DNA of 64,000 nt from Azospirillum sp. TSH58 (GCF_003119115.1 NZ_CP022369.1:1-64000); one strand, 5' to 3'. Shown: positions 35,998 through 46,154, counted from the first letter of the stretch. Notes: generated by a model not told the origin, from the sequence alone. A program made the numbers and translations.

Positions 35998-36984
35998 TCA
36001 GGCGCGCAGCGCGAGGACGCTGCCGTCGCGGCGGGTGAGCCGGGCGGCGGTGCCCGGAAAGCGGTCGAGAAGGACGGCGGCCCGCGCTTCCGGCGCGACC
36101 GACAGGGCGGTGGACAGGGCGTCGGCGGTGGTGGCGTCGGGGGCGAGCACCGTGACCGCCAGCCACTCCCGCGCGCAGCCGCCCGTCGCCGGGTCGAACA
36201 GGTGGGTGAAGCGCCCGGCGGGATCGAAGGGCGTGCCGTAGCCGCCCGACGTCGCCACCGCCCGGTCCGCGATCTCCAGCGTGTCGGAGTTGCGGCCATC
36301 CACGAGCGGGTCGGCGAGGCCGACCGACCAGGGGCGGCCCGAGGGATGATGGCCGAGCGCGCGGATTTCGCCCAGATCGACCAGCACGTCGGTCATGCCC
36401 TCCGCCCGCAGCCGTTCGGACACGCGGTCGGTGACGTAGCCCTGGGCGATGCCGTTCAGCGTCACCGCCATGCCGCGCCCGGCGAAGGCGACGCGGCCCG
36501 GCTCGACGCGGAGCTTGCGGTGATCGACCAGCTCCCTGGCGGCGCGGACGGCGGCGGACGGCGGACCGGCGGGATCGGCGCCGGGACGGGCGAAGTGACC
36601 GGCGTAGAGCTGCCACAGCGGCTGCACGGTCGGGTCGAAGGCACCGTCGGTGCGGCGGCTGAAGGCCGTGGCCTCGGACAGCAACCGGACGAGATCGGCC
36701 GGCGGCGCGTCCAGCACGCCGTCGCGGTTCAGGCGGGCCAGCGCGGAATCCGTCCGATAGAGGCTGAAGACCCGTTCCAGCCGCGCGACCTCCTCCAGGC
36801 ACAGGGCGATCAGCCGGTCGGCCTCGACGGGGTCCGGGTGGGCCAGCTGGATCATGGAATCCGCGCCCAGCGCGACGCCCCGCCACGTCCGCACCGGCAC
36901 GCCCGCCGCCCGGAGACCGCCCGGCAGCAGCGCCAGTCCGGCGGCCACCGCGGCGATGCCGAGAAAGCGGCGGCGGGTGGTCAT
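35998..36984 (-). CDS. nosX: NosX, FAD:protein FMN transferase (ApbE family)
   Basis: 328 residues. It begins with a Tat signal (TTRRRFLGIAAVAAGLALLPGG) and has the ApbE elements: DSMIQLAHPDPVEADR, GAFDPTVQPLW, LNGIAQGYVTDRVSERL and a C-terminal SGGYGTPFDPAGRFTHLFDPATG. The enzyme attaches FMN covalently to a Thr of NosR, which carries the acceptor site SGATVT in this cluster. Its start overlaps the nosL stop. Confidence 0.93.
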   Translation of the reverse strand: MTTRRRFLGIAAVAAGLALLPGGLRAAGVPVRTWRGVALGADSMIQLAHPDPVEADRLIALCLEEVARLERVFSLYRTDSALARLNRDGVLDAPPADLVRLLSEATAFSRRTDGAFDPTVQPLWQLYAGHFARPGADPAGPPSAAVRAARELVDHRKLRVEPGRVAFAGRGMAVTLNGIAQGYVTDRVSERLRAEGMTDVLVDLGEIRALGHHPSGRPWSVGLADPLVDGRNSDTLEIADRAVATSGGYGTPFDPAGRFTHLFDPATGGCAREWLAVTVLAPDATTADALSTALSVAPEARAAVLLDRFPGTAARLTRRDGSVLALRA

Positions 36985-37592
36985 GGCGTGCCTCCATGCC
37001 CGGCGCCGTGACCGCCACCATGGTTGCCGCCATGATTGCCGCCCTGCTCCGCCGGCTCGTCGGCGGCGGTCTGTTCCGAGGGAAGCGTGGGGTGGAGGAT
37101 CTCGTCCTCGGTCACCTCGGTGAAGCGCTTGACCGTGCCGCCGTTGTCGGCGGCGAAGCGGCGGGCGGCGACCTCGTCGCCGAAGGGGAAGGGCTCGGCC
37201 TCGCCCATGCCGCCGCGTTCGCGGCTGCCCACCACGTACCAGGCCTTGCGCGCCTCGATCCAGACCGTCAGGTCGGGCTTGCGCGGGTCGGCGGCCTTGC
37301 CGACATCGGTGACGTAGATGGCGCGGACGTCCTTCGCCTCCTCCGGCAGCATGGTGAAGGCGAAGGTGTCGCGGACGGAGGACAGCCAGACCGGGCGGTC
37401 CCGCCCGCCGACCAGGATCTGCCCCTTCGGGCCGGGATGGTCGGCGAGGTTCATGCCGCAGTAATGGCCGATCGCGTCGGCGGTGATGGCGACGGGCGGC
37501 GGCGGGGCGGTCTCCGCCTTCTGCTGCTGGCAGGCGGACAGCGGCAGCAGCAGGCAGGCCGCCAGCAGCGTGGCTCTCAGGGAGGTGTTCAT
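36981..37592 (-). CDS. nosL: NosL copper lipoprotein with a His/Gly-rich tail
   Basis: 203 residues. Lipobox LSAC near residue 21, then the copper motif HYCGMNLADHPGPKGQI. NosL is an outer-membrane or periplasmic lipoprotein that delivers Cu(I) to NosZ maturation. The last 20 or so residues are unusual, a repeat of NHGG/GHGG units likely to bind metal. The gene overlaps nosX by four bases and ends directly against nosY. Confidence 0.93.
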   Translation of the reverse strand: MNTSLRATLLAACLLLPLSACQQQKAETAPPPPVAITADAIGHYCGMNLADHPGPKGQILVGGRDRPVWLSSVRDTFAFTMLPEEAKDVRAIYVTDVGKAADPRKPDLTVWIEARKAWYVVGSRERGGMGEAEPFPFGDEVAARRFAADNGGTVKRFTEVTEDEILHPTLPSEQTAADEPAEQGGNHGGNHGGGHGAGHGGTP

Positions 37593-38422
37593 CAGATCTG
37601 CCTTCTGGAAAAGAGGACGGCGGCCAGCGCCAGCGGTGCGGCGACCCAGCCGGCCAGCACGGCCAGCAGGACGGAAGCCGACACCTGCACCTGCGCGGCC
37701 AGCCCGGCGGTGCCGGCGAACTGGCTGACGCTCTTGAAGCCGGTCAGGTTGAAGAGGCGGAAGGCGTCCGCCGGGTTGGCGAGCAGCAGCCCGTTCAGCA
37801 GGCCGGCGTTCACCGTCTTGCCGCCGTCGGCCACCAGCAGCCCCAGCAGCGCCATGTCGTAGAGCAGGACCAGCACCAGCCAGATCGCCACGGCGATGCC
37901 CGCCGCCGTGCCGCGGTCGCGGACCAGCGTGGAGGCAAGGTAGCCCATGGCCGTGAAGGCGGCGCCCAGCAGGACGCTCGACCCGATCATCGCGGCGAAG
38001 GCGCGCCAGCTCTCCGGCCCGATCTCGGTCCCGCTCATCGCCAGCGCCACCCCGGCGGCGCCGTAGCCCAGCACGGTGGCGAAGGCGATGATCGCGGCGT
38101 GGCCCAGGAACTTGCCGATCAGCACCTGCCAGCGCGCCACCGGGTAGGACAGCAGCAGAGTCATGGTGCCGCGGTCGATCTCGCCCACCACCGCGTCGAA
38201 GGACAGCAGCAGCGCGATCAGAGGCAGCAGGAAAATGGTCAGGCTGGACAGGCTGACGATGGTCACCTCCACCCGGCCGACGCCGACCGTGCCGGTCGGG
38301 GCCGCTCCCAGGAAGCTCAGCGTCAGGGCCAGCGCCGCCATCAGCAGCGTGGTGGCGACGACCCAGCGGTTGCGCAGGCCGTCGCGCACCTCCTTGGCGG
38401 CGATCGTCAGAAGCGTGTTCAT
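37592..38422 (-). CDS. nosY: NosY, ABC transporter permease for NosZ maturation
   Basis: 276 residues, six transmembrane segments of the ABC-2 type. It begins MNTLLTIAAKEVRDGLRNRWV and has the conserved FDAVVGEIDRGTMTLLLSYPV segment. With NosF and NosD it forms a complex that helps assemble the CuZ centre, probably by moving a sulfur species or by mechanical coupling. The frame is open upstream, antisense to nosF, but ATG 38422 overlaps the nosF stop. Confidence 0.94.
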   Translation of the reverse strand: MNTLLTIAAKEVRDGLRNRWVVATTLLMAALALTLSFLGAAPTGTVGVGRVEVTIVSLSSLTIFLLPLIALLLSFDAVVGEIDRGTMTLLLSYPVARWQVLIGKFLGHAAIIAFATVLGYGAAGVALAMSGTEIGPESWRAFAAMIGSSVLLGAAFTAMGYLASTLVRDRGTAAGIAVAIWLVLVLLYDMALLGLLVADGGKTVNAGLLNGLLLANPADAFRLFNLTGFKSVSQFAGTAGLAAQVQVSASVLLAVLAGWVAAPLALAAVLFSRRQI

Positions 38423-39288
38423 TCCGCAGCCTCCCGGCGCAGGAAGTGGGCGTACATCTCGTCCAGGCTGGGCTGGAGAACCTCGATGTCGGCGATCTCC
38501 GGGCCTTCGCAGGCGATCTGGCGGAGCGTCGCCACCTTGTCGTCGTTGGCGCAGGCCGTCTCCACGACCTCCCCGGACGGCAGGGTCAGGCGGATGCGCA
38601 CCGGCAGCTGCGCCAGCCCGCGCAACGTGGCGAGCGAGCCGTCGGCGACCTTGCGCCCGCGGTTCATCACCACCACGCGGTCGGCCTGCCCCTCCAGCTC
38701 GGTCAGGGCGTGGCTGCACAGCAGGACGGTGGTGCCGGCGTCGCGCAGGTCGCGCACGATCTCGTAGAAGCTCTGGCGCAGCGCCGGGTCGAGGCCGGTC
38801 GTCGGCTCGTCCAGGAACAGCACCTTCGGCCCGCCGAGCAGCGCCTGGGCGAGCGCCAGCCGCTGCCGCATGCCCTTCGAATAAGTGCCGACGCGGCGCT
38901 TCACGGCGGCGGGCTCCAGCCCCACGCGATCGAACAGCGCGTCGTTGCCGTCGCGCGGCACCCGCTTCAGCCGGGCGTAGAAGTCCAGCGTCTCGCGCCC
39001 GGTCATGCTGGGGTGGAAGGCGACGCTTTCCGGCAGGAAGCCGACCTGCCGGCGGATGTGCGAGGCGGCGGCACTCGCCGGGTCGCCGCCCAGCACGCGG
39101 ACGCTGCCGGCGGTCGGCGTGGTCAGCCCGAGCATCAGCTTGATCAGCGAGCTTTTGCCGGCGCCGTTGTGGCCGACCATGGCCACGCATTCGCCGGGGG
39201 CGAGGTCCAGATCCACCTCGCGCACGGCGAAGGCGTCGCCGTAGCGCTTGGAGACTCCCTCCACACGGATGGTCGGTGTGTCGGTCAT
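38419..39288 (-). CDS. nosF: NosF, ABC ATPase for NosZ maturation
   Basis: 289 residues. Walker A GHNGAGKSS, signature YSKGMRQRL, Walker B VLFLDEPTTGLD and the switch His in LCSHALTELE. It powers the NosDFY complex. ATG 39288 overlaps the nosD stop by four bases. The C-terminal part after the ATPase core has about 70 residues, including TLRQIACEGPEIADIEVLQPSLDEMY, in line with NosF proteins. Confidence 0.94.
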   Translation of the reverse strand: MTDTPTIRVEGVSKRYGDAFAVREVDLDLAPGECVAMVGHNGAGKSSLIKLMLGLTTPTAGSVRVLGGDPASAAASHIRRQVGFLPESVAFHPSMTGRETLDFYARLKRVPRDGNDALFDRVGLEPAAVKRRVGTYSKGMRQRLALAQALLGGPKVLFLDEPTTGLDPALRQSFYEIVRDLRDAGTTVLLCSHALTELEGQADRVVVMNRGRKVADGSLATLRGLAQLPVRIRLTLPSGEVVETACANDDKVATLRQIACEGPEIADIEVLQPSLDEMYAHFLRREAAE

Positions 39289-40652
39289 TGGGCGTTCCTT
39301 TCCGCCGTTTGGGGCAGCGCCGGAGACGGCGGCGGGCTCATCAGCGGGGCGCTGTCGATCACGCCGCCGGGGTGCAGCGCCGGGAACTGCTTCTGCGCCC
39401 AGCGGATCACCTGCACGCCGGGGCTGTTCATCAGCAGCTTCGCCGCCGGATAGGCCCACATCACGCGGTCGACGACGTCGTTGGGGCGGTAGGCCTCGTC
39501 GGCGATGCCGTCACCGTTCAGGTCGAAGGCCGCGTTGTCGGACCAGTAGTTGCCGCGGCCCTTCTCCGACCAGTCGAGGTGACGGGTCCCGACATACTTG
39601 ACCTGGGTGCGGTTGTTGATGAAGGCGTTGCCGGTCAGCGTGTTGCGCTCCGACCCGGCGGTGAAGTGCACGCCGATCTCGCAGCCCTCGAACCGGTTGC
39701 CGGTGAAGCGGTTCTTGTTGGCGTTGTAGATGAAGACGCATTTCCAGGTGCCGGTCCTGTGGCCCTCCGTCGGGCCGTCGGTCGCCACCGGCATGTCCTT
39801 GTCGGCGGCCACCTCCACCGGCGCCGCCTGTTCGGGCGACAGAGCACCGTCGATCACGTTGCTCTCGATGAGCGCGCTGTTGGCGTAGTTCAGCAGCATC
39901 CCGTGCTCCCGGTCGCCCTGCGAGCGGTTGTTCCGGATCACGAGGTTGTTCGAGTACATGATCGCGTAGCCGACATGATTGCCGACCGACAGGTTGTCCG
40001 ACACCTCGGAGTCGTTGGTGTACATGTAGTGGACGGCGAAGCGCACCCGTTCGAACCGGTTGCGGGCGAACAGGTTCTTCTTCGACGTCGTGGTGAAGAT
40101 GCCGTCGCGCCCGTCCTGGACGCTGTTGTCCACCACCTGCGTGCCCGGCGCGTTCCACAGCTGGATTCCGTTGCCGCGTTCGGACACCCGCAGGTCCGTG
40201 CGCCCGGCCACGTCGTTGCGGCTGACCATCACGTCGTGGGCGCCCCAGACATAGATCCCGATCAGGTTGTCGCGCAGCCGGTTGCCCTCGATGACGCCGC
40301 GGTGCGCCTCCTTGCCCAGGAAGATGCCGGTGTTCTGTTCGAACAGGCTGATGCCGGAATTGCGGACCTCGACGTTCCGCACAGTCACGTCGGGAGCGAA
40401 GACCGTCACGGCGTTCCCCTCCCCTCCCCCGTCGATGACGGCGCCCGGCTCGCCGAGCAGCGTGACCGGCGTCCGGACCACGACGGGGCCGGGGTGCGTG
40501 CCGGGGGCGAGGACGAGCGTGTCGCCGGGCGCCGCCGCGGCGAGCGCGCCGCCCAGCCCGCCCGGCGCCACCGTCACCGTGGCGGCGCAGGCCGTCCCGG
40601 CGGCGAAGGCGAGCGCCGTGGCGAGGAGGGGGAGTGGGGAGTGGTGGGGCAT
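39285..40652 (-). CDS. nosD: NosD, periplasmic copper-processing protein
   Basis: About 455 residues. A signal peptide (LLATALAFAAGTACA) is followed by a right-handed beta helix of short NosD repeats (GISLFEQNTGIFLG, NGIQLWNAPGTQVVDNSV, YAIMYSNNLVIRNN and others) and the C-terminal GRGNYWSDN motif. It docks to NosFY and feeds copper to NosZ. ATG 40652 and ATG 40661 are both possible; an AGG lies before each. A long inverted repeat separates it from nosZ. Confidence 0.92.
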   Translation of the reverse strand: MPHHSPLPLLATALAFAAGTACAATVTVAPGGLGGALAAAAPGDTLVLAPGTHPGPVVVRTPVTLLGEPGAVIDGGGEGNAVTVFAPDVTVRNVEVRNSGISLFEQNTGIFLGKEAHRGVIEGNRLRDNLIGIYVWGAHDVMVSRNDVAGRTDLRVSERGNGIQLWNAPGTQVVDNSVQDGRDGIFTTTSKKNLFARNRFERVRFAVHYMYTNDSEVSDNLSVGNHVGYAIMYSNNLVIRNNRSQGDREHGMLLNYANSALIESNVIDGALSPEQAAPVEVAADKDMPVATDGPTEGHRTGTWKCVFIYNANKNRFTGNRFEGCEIGVHFTAGSERNTLTGNAFINNRTQVKYVGTRHLDWSEKGRGNYWSDNAAFDLNGDGIADEAYRPNDVVDRVMWAYPAAKLLMNSPGVQVIRWAQKQFPALHPGGVIDSAPLMSPPPSPALPQTAERNAQ

Positions 40653-40683
40653 CTGATACATCCTGGTCCAGGGCTGTTGCCCC

Positions 40684-40742
40684 ACCCTCCCGCTTCGCAG
40701 GGGAGGGAACTGAGCCCCTCCCCTGCGAAAGCGGGGGAGGGT
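40684..40742. repeat. Long inverted repeat between nosZ and nosD
   Basis: ACCCTCCCGCTTCGCAGGGG (start of the left arm, 40684-40707) faces a right arm at 40715-40742 that reads as its near-perfect complement, with a 7-base loop. The arms differ only by small inserts. As RNA it would be a stable stem between nosZ and nosD, which could protect the nosZ message and lower nosD expression. No T-run follows. Confidence 0.85.
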
Positions 40743-40764
40743 CAGGGAGGGGGCAAACGGTGCC

Positions 40765-42708
40765 TCAGGTGGCGCGCGGCTCGACGATCATGCGGCCGCC
40801 CATCTCCATGTGCAGGGCGTGGCAGAACCACTGGCAATAGTACCAGTGCACGCCCGGACGCTCGGCGATGAAGGTGACCGAGCTGGTCTGCTGCGGCCCG
40901 ATCTCCATGGCGATGCCGTGGTTCGACAGGGTGAAGCCATGGGTCAGATCGTCCACATCGTCCATGTTGGAGATGTAGAGCGTCACCTCGTCACCCTGCT
41001 TGACCGTGAACTCCTCAAGCCCGTAGGCCGGAGCGCGCTGCCACATGTAGACGCGGACCTTGTTGCCCTCGCGGATCACCTTGGCGTCGTCGTCCAGGTT
41101 GACACCGTCCTTCTTGGCCTGCTGACGGGCCTCCTCCCACATCGGGTCGTCGCGGGTGAAGACGCTCTTCGGGTTCAGCTTGGAGCGGTGGACGATCAGC
41201 GTGTCGTGCGGCTCGGCGTAGGTCGGGCCGTCGTGCACCAGCTTCATCTCGTCGCCCGAGATGTCGATGAGCTGGTCGTTCTCCGGCTTGCTCGGACCGA
41301 CGTTGAGGAAGCGGTCCTTGGAGAACTTGTTCAGCACCATCAGCCACTTGCCGTCGGCGTCCTTGGTCTGGCCCATGGAGGAGTGGGTGTGGCCCGGCTG
41401 GTAGTGCACGTCCAGCTTCTGGATGATCGGGTCGACCTTCTCGCCCTTGTAGGCGCGCTTGGCCTTGTCGATGTTCCACTTCACGATCTGGCTGTCGAGG
41501 AACAGCGTGGTGTAGCCGTTGCCGCGCCCGTCATAGGCGGTGTGCAGAGGCCCGAGGCCCAGCTGCGGCTCTGCCACGATGACGTCCCGCGGCTTGATCT
41601 TGTCGTCGAACAGGTCGTCGAGCAGGCGGACGTCCATCACCGAGACCGTCGGCGACAGCTTGCCGTTGATGGTGACGTGGATGCCGTCCGGCGCAGCGTT
41701 GATGCCGTGCGGGCTGTTGGGGATCGGAACGTAGCGGGTGAAGGGCGAGCCGTGGCGGCCGTCCACGACCGGGACGCCGTGCATCACCTCGACCTTGCCG
41801 GCCTTCACCGCCTCTTCGATGCGCTTGATGTTGAAGATGACGATCCAGTCCTGCTCGTTCGCTGTCATCTCCGCGGTGGTCACGCCGCCTTCGGAGTTGT
41901 AGCAGGTCGAGAAGGCGTATTTGCCCTGGTAATCCGCCTCGGTGTTGTCGAGGTTGCCGTCCACCCGGACCTGCCACGACACCTTCATGCTGTCGCCGTC
42001 GATGGCCGAGAAGTGCGTGCGGTAGTTCTTCGGGTCGAGGTTCTTGCCGTCGTTCGGCATCGGCACGAGCTGCTCGGCGTTCGCGAAGACATAGCCGGTG
42101 CGCGGGTACTTCTGCAGGCGCAGGCCGTGGATCGCCGAGACGTTCGGGATGTCGATGATCTTATCGACCTTCATGATGTCGCAGCGGATGCGGGCGACAC
42201 GGGTGTTCGCCTTGTCGTTCACGAAGATGTAGCGCCCGTCGTAGGTGCCATCGGTGAAGGACATGTGCGGGTGGTGCAGGTCGCCGTTCAGCCAGGTGCC
42301 GCCGTGGTTGGCCAGATACTTCCGGTTCTCCTCGGTCAGACCCTCGGTCAGGATCTTGCGGCTCTCGTTGGTCAGGCCCCAGCCGGAGGCGCTGCAGCGG
42401 TTGAACACCGGGATGCGGTGCAGCTCGCGCATGCTGGGCAGGCCGAGGATGCGCAGTTCGCCCGACTGGCCGCCGGAATGGAAGACGTAGTATTCGTCGA
42501 GATCGCCCGGCTTGACCTCGTACTTCTGGTTGCTCGCACCCGCGGCCTCGGCCGGTCCGGCGCCGAACAGCGCACCGCCCGCCGTGCCGCCGGCCACCGC
42601 GCCGGCGATCCCAGCCAGCGCCGCCGCCTTGGCGGTGCCACCGAGAAGATCGCGGCGGTTCACGCCCGTCCGCTCAACCTTGATGTTCGACGCTTTTGTT
42701 TCCGACAT
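40765..42708 (-). CDS. nosZ: NosZ, nitrous-oxide reductase (clade I, Tat-exported)
   Basis: 647 residues. A twin-arginine signal ([17 protein letters not shown]) is followed by a seven-bladed propeller with CuZ ligands in [12 protein letters not shown] and further His residues ([27 protein letters not shown]). The cupredoxin domain holds CuA: Cys625, Trp627, Cys629, His633 and Met636 in [14 protein letters not shown]. It reduces N2O to N2 in the periplasm. ATG 42708 has an AAGGAG site. Expression is likely through the nosR promoter region. Confidence 0.97.
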   Translation of the reverse strand: MSETKASNIKVERTGVNRRDLLGGTAKAAALAGIAGAVAGGTAGGALFGAGPAEAAGASNQKYEVKPGDLDEYYVFHSGGQSGELRILGLPSMRELHRIPVFNRCSASGWGLTNESRKILTEGLTEENRKYLANHGGTWLNGDLHHPHMSFTDGTYDGRYIFVNDKANTRVARIRCDIMKVDKIIDIPNVSAIHGLRLQKYPRTGYVFANAEQLVPMPNDGKNLDPKNYRTHFSAIDGDSMKVSWQVRVDGNLDNTEADYQGKYAFSTCYNSEGGVTTAEMTANEQDWIVIFNIKRIEEAVKAGKVEVMHGVPVVDGRHGSPFTRYVPIPNSPHGINAAPDGIHVTINGKLSPTVSVMDVRLLDDLFDDKIKPRDVIVAEPQLGLGPLHTAYDGRGNGYTTLFLDSQIVKWNIDKAKRAYKGEKVDPIIQKLDVHYQPGHTHSSMGQTKDADGKWLMVLNKFSKDRFLNVGPSKPENDQLIDISGDEMKLVHDGPTYAEPHDTLIVHRSKLNPKSVFTRDDPMWEEARQQAKKDGVNLDDDAKVIREGNKVRVYMWQRAPAYGLEEFTVKQGDEVTLYISNMDDVDDLTHGFTLSNHGIAMEIGPQQTSSVTFIAERPGVHWYYCQWFCHALHMEMGGRMIVEPRAT

Positions 42709-42760
42709 GGGTGAACTCCTTCGATGTCCCCTTGCGGGGCTCTTGTTTCGACCTGGTGGG

Positions 42761-45013
42761 TCAAAGTCCTTCCGGCCGGGCGGACAAATGCCCGGTGGTG
42801 GGATCGGTGGTCAGCACGGCGGCGCGGGGCTTAGGCTCCGTGGCGGTGCTGGTGGATTGGGAAGCGTCGCGGCGCTCCCGCTTCAGGCGCTTCTGGATCA
42901 TGACCGGGCATTTGCGGTCGTGGTGGTAGAGCACCTGGCAGTGGAGGCACTGGATGCATTCGTTGGGGTTGATCGAGCCGTCGGGGTGGATCGCCTGGAC
43001 CGGGCACTCGTTGGCGCAGCGCCGGCACGGGTTGCCGCATTCCTTGTAGCGGCGCAGCCAGTCGAACATCCGCATCCGGCCGGGGATGGCGAGCGCAGCA
43101 CCCAGCGGACACAGGTAGCGGCAGAAGAAGCGCTCGATGAACAGGCCGGCGGCGATCAGGGCCACGGCGAACAGGACGAACCACCAGTCGCGGACGAAAT
43201 GCAGGATGATCGCGGTCTTGAAGGGCTCGACCTCCGCCGCCTTTTCCGCCGTCGCCAGCGAGGTCAGCGACAGGCCGAACAGCAGCAGGAAGATCATGTA
43301 CTTGATCGGCCACAGCCGCTGGTGCAGCCCGAAGGGAACGGCGATCTGACGCACGCCGAGCTTCTTGGCGGCCTTGGAGGCCAGCTCCTGCAACGCGCCG
43401 AACGGGCACAGCCAGCCGCAGAAGGCGCCCCGGCCCCAGAACAGCAGCGACGCGGCGACCGAGAACCACAGGATGAACACCAGCGGGTCCATCAGGAAAT
43501 AGTCCCAGCGGAAGTCGGTGCGCAGCGCGTTGGCGAAGGTCAGCACGTTGACCACCGACAGCTGCGCCGTCGCGTACCAGCCGAGCCAGACCAGCGTGAA
43601 GACCAGGAACCCGGTGCGCACCCGCTCGTAGAGGGCCGGGCGCTTCACGAGCTGGTCCTGGAAGAAGAAGATTCCGGTCAGCAGCAGGATCGCGCTCGCC
43701 AGCACGGCGATGTCGAACAGGCGGTTTTCCCAGATGCGACGCCACAGCGGGACCTCGTCGGCCGTGTCCGGTTCCGCCAGGGCGGTCATCGGAGCCACGG
43801 AGACCGGCGCTGCGGCTGCGGGAGCGGCCACCGGCTCGGCCTTCAGGAACTTCCCCGGCGGCTGGTAGCCGAGGTCGAAGGTGACGAAGGCCTTGTCGAG
43901 CGCGGCGGTCGCGCGCTGCACCAGAAGCTGCAGGCGCCACGGATCGGCGGGGTTGAAGCCGACCTCCTCGGGGATGACGAACAGGCCGATCTCGGGGAAA
44001 TCCGGCACGCCCGCCGCGGCCAGGGAGCCCAGGCGCTTGTGCAGACGGTCGCGGAAGCGGATGGCGCCCTCGTGCTGGACCAGCTCGAAACGGTCGAAGA
44101 TGCCGCCGCGCACATAGCCCGAGCCCTTGAAGGAATAGCGCCCCTGCCCGGCCACGACGATGGCGTGCTGGCCCGGCTTCAGCCGCTGCACCAGCGCCTC
44201 GTACTCCGCGTCGCCCAGCAGGGAGCGGCCGACGGTGGGAATGGTGGCGAGTGCGGCGTAGAGGTCGATGAAGCTGTCGTTCGGATCGCCGGCTTCGGGA
44301 CGGGCGGCGGCTTCGGCCTTGCCGGTGCGCTCGAAGGCGGCGTTGACCTCGCCCACCGTCAGCGTCAGGCGGCGCACGGAACCGTCGCCGACCAGCGTGG
44401 ACCAATCCTCCACTCCGGTCTTGGACAGGTCGAGGCTGCGGGTCACGGTCGGTGCGGCCTCCGCCGCCCCCGGCGCGCCCAGAGCCTGCAACGCCTTCTT
44501 GCCGGAGCGGATGATCGAATCGCCGATCACCATCACCGTCACGGTGGCGCCGGACACGATGTCCACGGGCGGGCTGGACGCGCTCTGCGAGGCCAGGGTC
44601 AGCACGTTCTTGCCGACGTAGCCGTCGATGAAGGCGTTGACCTTGGCGGGCGGGATGCCGATCAGGACGATGGGCTCGTGATGGTCCACCAGCTTCGCCC
44701 CGGTCACCGTGCCGTCCGGCGCCAGCCCGACCAGCACATGGATCGGGCGGCCCGAATAGCCGGTCGTGTTCACGAAGTCGGAGGTCAGGAAGGCGTGGCC
44801 GACCAGCGCGTCGCCCTTGTAGACGGGAACCAGCGGCGCGTTCGGCAGCGGGGCGCCGAAGCGGTCCGCCCCGGCGGCGAGTTCGCCCGGCTGCACCGTG
44901 CCGAGATACCGCGCCAGCAGCGCTTCGGCCGCGTCCGCCGTGCCGAGGCCGGCCAGCAGGATCAGCAGCCCCACCACCAGCGCGCGTGTTCCCCGCAAGA
45001 AGTCCACAACCAT
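42761..45013 (-). CDS. nosR: NosR, membrane flavo-iron-sulfur protein for N2O reduction
   Basis: 750 residues. A signal or anchor is followed by a periplasmic FMN-binding domain with the covalent site SGATVT (near residue 165), then five or six membrane helices with [11 protein letters not shown] and [14 protein letters not shown]. Last is a double 4Fe-4S domain ([13 protein letters not shown] and [19 protein letters not shown]). NosR sends electrons from quinol to NosZ and is needed for nosZ expression. NosX flavinylates it. ATG 45013 follows AAGGGCG. Two Dnr/Fnr-type boxes lie upstream. Confidence 0.95.
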   Translation of the reverse strand: MVVDFLRGTRALVVGLLILLAGLGTADAAEALLARYLGTVQPGELAAGADRFGAPLPNAPLVPVYKGDALVGHAFLTSDFVNTTGYSGRPIHVLVGLAPDGTVTGAKLVDHHEPIVLIGIPPAKVNAFIDGYVGKNVLTLASQSASSPPVDIVSGATVTVMVIGDSIIRSGKKALQALGAPGAAEAAPTVTRSLDLSKTGVEDWSTLVGDGSVRRLTLTVGEVNAAFERTGKAEAAARPEAGDPNDSFIDLYAALATIPTVGRSLLGDAEYEALVQRLKPGQHAIVVAGQGRYSFKGSGYVRGGIFDRFELVQHEGAIRFRDRLHKRLGSLAAAGVPDFPEIGLFVIPEEVGFNPADPWRLQLLVQRATAALDKAFVTFDLGYQPPGKFLKAEPVAAPAAAAPVSVAPMTALAEPDTADEVPLWRRIWENRLFDIAVLASAILLLTGIFFFQDQLVKRPALYERVRTGFLVFTLVWLGWYATAQLSVVNVLTFANALRTDFRWDYFLMDPLVFILWFSVAASLLFWGRGAFCGWLCPFGALQELASKAAKKLGVRQIAVPFGLHQRLWPIKYMIFLLLFGLSLTSLATAEKAAEVEPFKTAIILHFVRDWWFVLFAVALIAAGLFIERFFCRYLCPLGAALAIPGRMRMFDWLRRYKECGNPCRRCANECPVQAIHPDGSINPNECIQCLHCQVLYHHDRKCPVMIQKRLKRERRDASQSTSTATEPKPRAAVLTTDPTTGHLSARPEGL

Positions 45014-45031
45014 CGCCCTTGCCTTGAAGTC

Positions 45032-45045
45032 TTGATCTTGATCAA
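45032..45045. promoter_or_regulatory. Perfect Fnr-type box just before nosR
   Basis: TTGATCTTGATCAA matches the Fnr consensus TTGAT-N4-ATCAA exactly. Its centre is only 25 bases from the nosR start codon, too close for class II activation of nosR with this start. It may therefore block or modulate a transcript begun at the distal box, or serve the divergent gene. Confidence 0.75.
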
Positions 45046-45100
45046 GGGGCCGCAAGCCCCGTTGACGCGCCCATGAGACCGCAGCTTCGGCTCGCTGTTC

Positions 45101-45114
45101 TTGACCGTCGTCAA
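45101..45114. promoter_or_regulatory. Dnr-type box of the nosR / ferritin-like divergent promoter
   Basis: TTGACCGTCGTCAA. For nosR a class II start would fall near 45066, 53 bases before the start codon. For the divergent ferritin-like gene it would be near 45149 with a TATCCT -10-like element at 45137-45142. The palindrome could thus activate both genes. Confidence 0.7.
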
Positions 45115-45227
45115 GTCGCGGAAAAATGAAGCTGGACTATCCTCATCCCCAGGCTCCGTACGATTGCTGATCGGGCGGGAATATCGATTGCATTTTAGGC
45201 GAAGTTCACTCGCGACCGGGGGTTTCC

Positions 45228-46130
45228 ATGCCGTTGCTGCGTCACGAACCACAGGGTGGGGTCCGCTCGCTGGACGAGCTTCTGGGCATCGCGCTGGCGC
45301 TGGAACAGGAGGCGGTGCGCCGCTACACCCAGTTGGCGGCCCTGATGGACCGGCGCGGCGAGACCGACACCGCCACCACCTTCCGCGCCCTGATCGCGGA
45401 GGAGCAGGATCATGTGCAGGCGGTGGACGGCTGGGCGCACAGCCTCGGCCGCCCCGCCCCCGACGCGCCGGCCTTCCTCTGGCGCCTGCCGCCGGAGCTT
45501 GCCGCCTCCTGGGAGGAACTGACCGAGCGCACGCGGCTGACGCCCTATCAGGCGCTGTCGCTGGCGGTGGTCAACGAGCAGCGCGCCTTCGCCTTCTACA
45601 GCTACATCGCCGCCGACGCCCCGGACGAGCCGGTCCGCACCCACGCCGAGGCGCTGGCCCGCGAGGAACTCCGCCACGCCGCGCTGCTCCGCCGCGAGCG
45701 CCGCAAGGCCTTCCGCCGCGAACGGGGCCGGGCGGACCACAAGCCGACCCGCGCCGACACGCCGGCGGAGCTGGAACGGCTGGCCGTCGCCCTGCTGTCC
45801 GCCACCGCCGCCGAGCACGGCGCGCTGGCGGCGCGCCTGCGGGACCTGGGCGACCGGGACGGTGCCGCTCTGCTGACCCGCATCGCCGACGAGGAGCGGG
45901 CGCTGATCCCGCCCGGCTCCGGCGCGACGGCATCGCAGGCCGCTGCTCCCGACACCGCGCGCACCGGCCTGCGCGCGGCGGTCGCCGCCTCCGAACGGCT
46001 CGCCGAGGCCTTCGGCGACGTGGCGGCCCAGGCGACCGACGAGTTGGTCCTGACCGAATCCCTGCGCCTCCAGGAGGCCGTGGTCGGACACCTCGCGCTG
46101 CTGGCGGAGCGGATCGAGGCAGCGAACTGA
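45228..46130 (+). CDS. Ferritin-like (rubrerythrin-type) di-iron protein beside nosR
   Basis: 300 residues, almost all helical. The first half has four Glu-containing helices of the rubrerythrin type: LEQEAVRRY, EEQDHVQ (ExxH), NEQRAFAFY and REELRHAALL (ExxH), enough to bind a di-iron centre. The second half (residues 180-300) repeats a weaker pattern (EHGALAARL, DEERALIP) and is of unknown role. No signal peptide is visible, so it is cytoplasmic. It is divergent from nosR and shares its Dnr-type box. Possible roles are NO, O2 or peroxide reduction or iron storage during denitrification. Function is not established. Confidence 0.75.
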   Translation: MPLLRHEPQGGVRSLDELLGIALALEQEAVRRYTQLAALMDRRGETDTATTFRALIAEEQDHVQAVDGWAHSLGRPAPDAPAFLWRLPPELAASWEELTERTRLTPYQALSLAVVNEQRAFAFYSYIAADAPDEPVRTHAEALAREELRHAALLRRERRKAFRRERGRADHKPTRADTPAELERLAVALLSATAAEHGALAARLRDLGDRDGAALLTRIADEERALIPPGSGATASQAAAPDTARTGLRAAVAASERLAEAFGDVAAQATDELVLTESLRLQEAVVGHLALLAERIEAAN

Positions 46131-46154
46131 AGGCTTATCCGAAAACCATTACAG

